This document shows positions 39,718-40,328 of a DNA stretch of 40,328 bases, in pieces; position 1 is the stretch's first letter; every line of letters starts with the position of its first letter. The stretch lies in contig JANNHY010000033.1 of NCBI GenBank assembly GCA_031404635.1, forward strand, positions 1-40,328. The letters run 5' to 3'. The DNA comes from JAENVT01 sp031404635. GTDB taxonomy: Bacteria > Actinomycetota > Acidimicrobiia > Acidimicrobiales > Ilumatobacteraceae. The notes beneath the pieces were generated by a model that saw only the letters and a program-made list of their open reading frames with translations, searched no databases and had not been told where the DNA came from. Both the position numbers and the translations under genes were made by a program.

Positions 39718-39845
39718 TGTCAACGGATTGTCAACGCGAATCTCACCCACACCCACCGACAAGTACCTACGAGTGCCGACCCGCCGCCAGTCGAATCGCT
39801 CGCTGAGCAGGAATTACGCCGCTTGGCGCCGACGGGTGCGGACGA
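39718..39845 (+). repeat. E6 right-end block: TGTCAACGGATTGTCAAC plus conserved spacer
   Basis: Nearly identical to 35673-35811, except that the segment just before the tRNA fragment is ~10 bases shorter and lacks the GACCGGCGTC word. Confidence 0.75.
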
Positions 39846-39906
39846 TCTCATAACCCGAAGGTCGCGCGCAGGTTCAAATCCTGCCCCCGACACTGCCCCC
39901 GCCACT
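39846..39906 (+). repeat. att7: altered tRNA-Met 3' half
   Basis: The fragment carries a 4-base insertion in the variable-loop region (GGTCGCGCGCAGG), a changed acceptor (CCCCCGACA) and a second partial acceptor copy ending CCGCCACTA rather than CCACCA. It could not form a working tRNA. Its duplication of the acceptor echoes the stutter at att6. Confidence 0.8.
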
Positions 39907-39912
39907 AGACAC

Positions 39913-39943
39913 AAGGCCCGGAAGCATTGAGTTTCCGGGTCTT
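39913..39943 (+). terminator. Hairpin terminator after att7
   Basis: AGGCCCGGAA and TTCCGGGTCTT pair around GCATTGAG. It is unrelated in sequence to the other att terminators. Confidence 0.6.
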
Positions 39944-39949
39944 CTGCGT

Positions 39950-40325
39950 GGCCGCCGGTTCCGGTGAGAGCTGTGTAGAAGTCGTTGAGGTGTTCGGTGC
40001 GGATCGATCTGAGCGCGTATTGGCCGACGGTCGGGATGATGTAGCGCTCGATCATCCACCCGTACCGGTAGGCGGTGGTGGCGCGGACCCGACGTTGGCG
40101 TTCGGGAAGCCACGTGTTGGTCAGGTAGTCGCCGAGGGTGACCGCGTCTCGTCCACGCGGGATCGGCACACGGCTGGTTTCGGTGATGCTCGACGCGATC
40201 GCCTCAGCGTCGGCTCGCGAGGTGCCAGCCGAATGCCATTGCCTACGTTCGCAACCGGTGGCAGGGTCGACGCCGTCGTAGGCGACGACGTAGAAGCGGT
40301 TGTTGCGCGAGATGATGTAGGCCAT
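39950..40325 (-). pseudogene. int: Tyrosine integrase N-terminal fragment
   Basis: This minus-strand fragment has the arm-binding N-terminus (YIISRNNRFYVVAYDGVDPA, then RRQWHSAGTSRADAEAIAS) and the start of the core-binding SAM-like domain (TLGDYLTNTWLPERQRRVRA, then YRYGWMIERYIIPTVG and LRSIRTEHLNDFYTAL). About 125 residues in, at ~39950, it runs into the att7 terminator, and the whole catalytic domain is missing. The frame continues meaninglessly through att7 to 39720. It sits right of att7 and points at it, the normal integrase position, so element E7 has lost most of its recombinase. The start ATG is at 40323-40325, three bases from the window end. Confidence 0.8.
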
Positions 40326-40328
40326 CTC

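Noticed and set aside
39720..39949. C-terminal extension of the integrase through att7
   Set aside because: The frame simply reads through the terminator and att7; it has no recombinase catalytic boxes.

Overview
The window is GC-rich DNA with actinobacterial character: a LuxR regulator of the large ATPase (LAL) type, many GTG starts, four-base gene overlaps, and toxin-antitoxin types common in Actinobacteria. An Acidimicrobiia-like host from a mixed community is my inference. The first ~140 bases are an exception. They encode a piece of proteobacterial-looking GlnD fused in frame to an unrelated antitoxin, so the left edge may be an assembly chimera.

The dominant structure is a tandem array. 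The 3' half of a tRNA-Met gene (anticodon CAT through CCA) occurs seven times on the plus strand, at about 1258, 13853, 15042, 24294, 33334, 35812 and 39846. No copy has a 5' half, so these are attachment sites (att1-att7), not tRNA genes. They cut the window into elements E0-E7. Most att copies are followed by a hairpin terminator, and those terminators differ between elements. Most elements carry short direct repeats with an 11-12 bp period next to the att, in families based on TGTCAAC, ATGTACC or CTTCTAA. In E1, E2 and E5 the same family sits inside both ends. Only E3 and E7 keep integrase sequence, and both copies are broken; the other elements show no recombinase. The array therefore looks like accreted, mostly non-autonomous tRNA-targeted cassettes that were moved by integrases acting in trans.

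Cargo by element. E0: RES-type toxin with partial antitoxin, and a small W-rich protein. E1: zinc-ribbon protein, a McrBC-like nuclease/ATPase pair, a hypothetical gene, a TPR / MoxR / metallopeptidase-VWA operon and a winged-helix protein. E2 (about 1.2 kb): only a DUF5678-like protein and a retropepsin-like protease. E3: integrase remnant invaded by a decayed group II intron, truncated LtrA-like membrane protein, SDR, LuxR/LAL regulator, PIN pseudogene, and a HxlR / SDR / NTF2-like unit with a concentric palindromic operator. E4: an unknown two-gene unit, a hypothetical gene, an N-terminally truncated AAA ATPase with a partner gene, an MNT/HEPN pair with broken HEPN, an AbiEi/AbiEii toxin-antitoxin pair, a second W-rich small protein and an AbiEi-like regulator. 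E5: ParE/antitoxin pair and a TPR-like gene. E6: unknown gene, nucleotidyltransferase/XRE pair, a scrambled TOTE conflict-system remnant and a VapBC-type PIN pair. E7: the N-terminus of an integrase at the window edge.

Overall this is a defence and addiction island. Restriction and conflict modules are interleaved with toxin-antitoxin pairs that could stabilise each cassette, and decay is visible at several element boundaries: truncated ATPase, inverted TOTE pieces, broken integrases and a PIN pseudogene.
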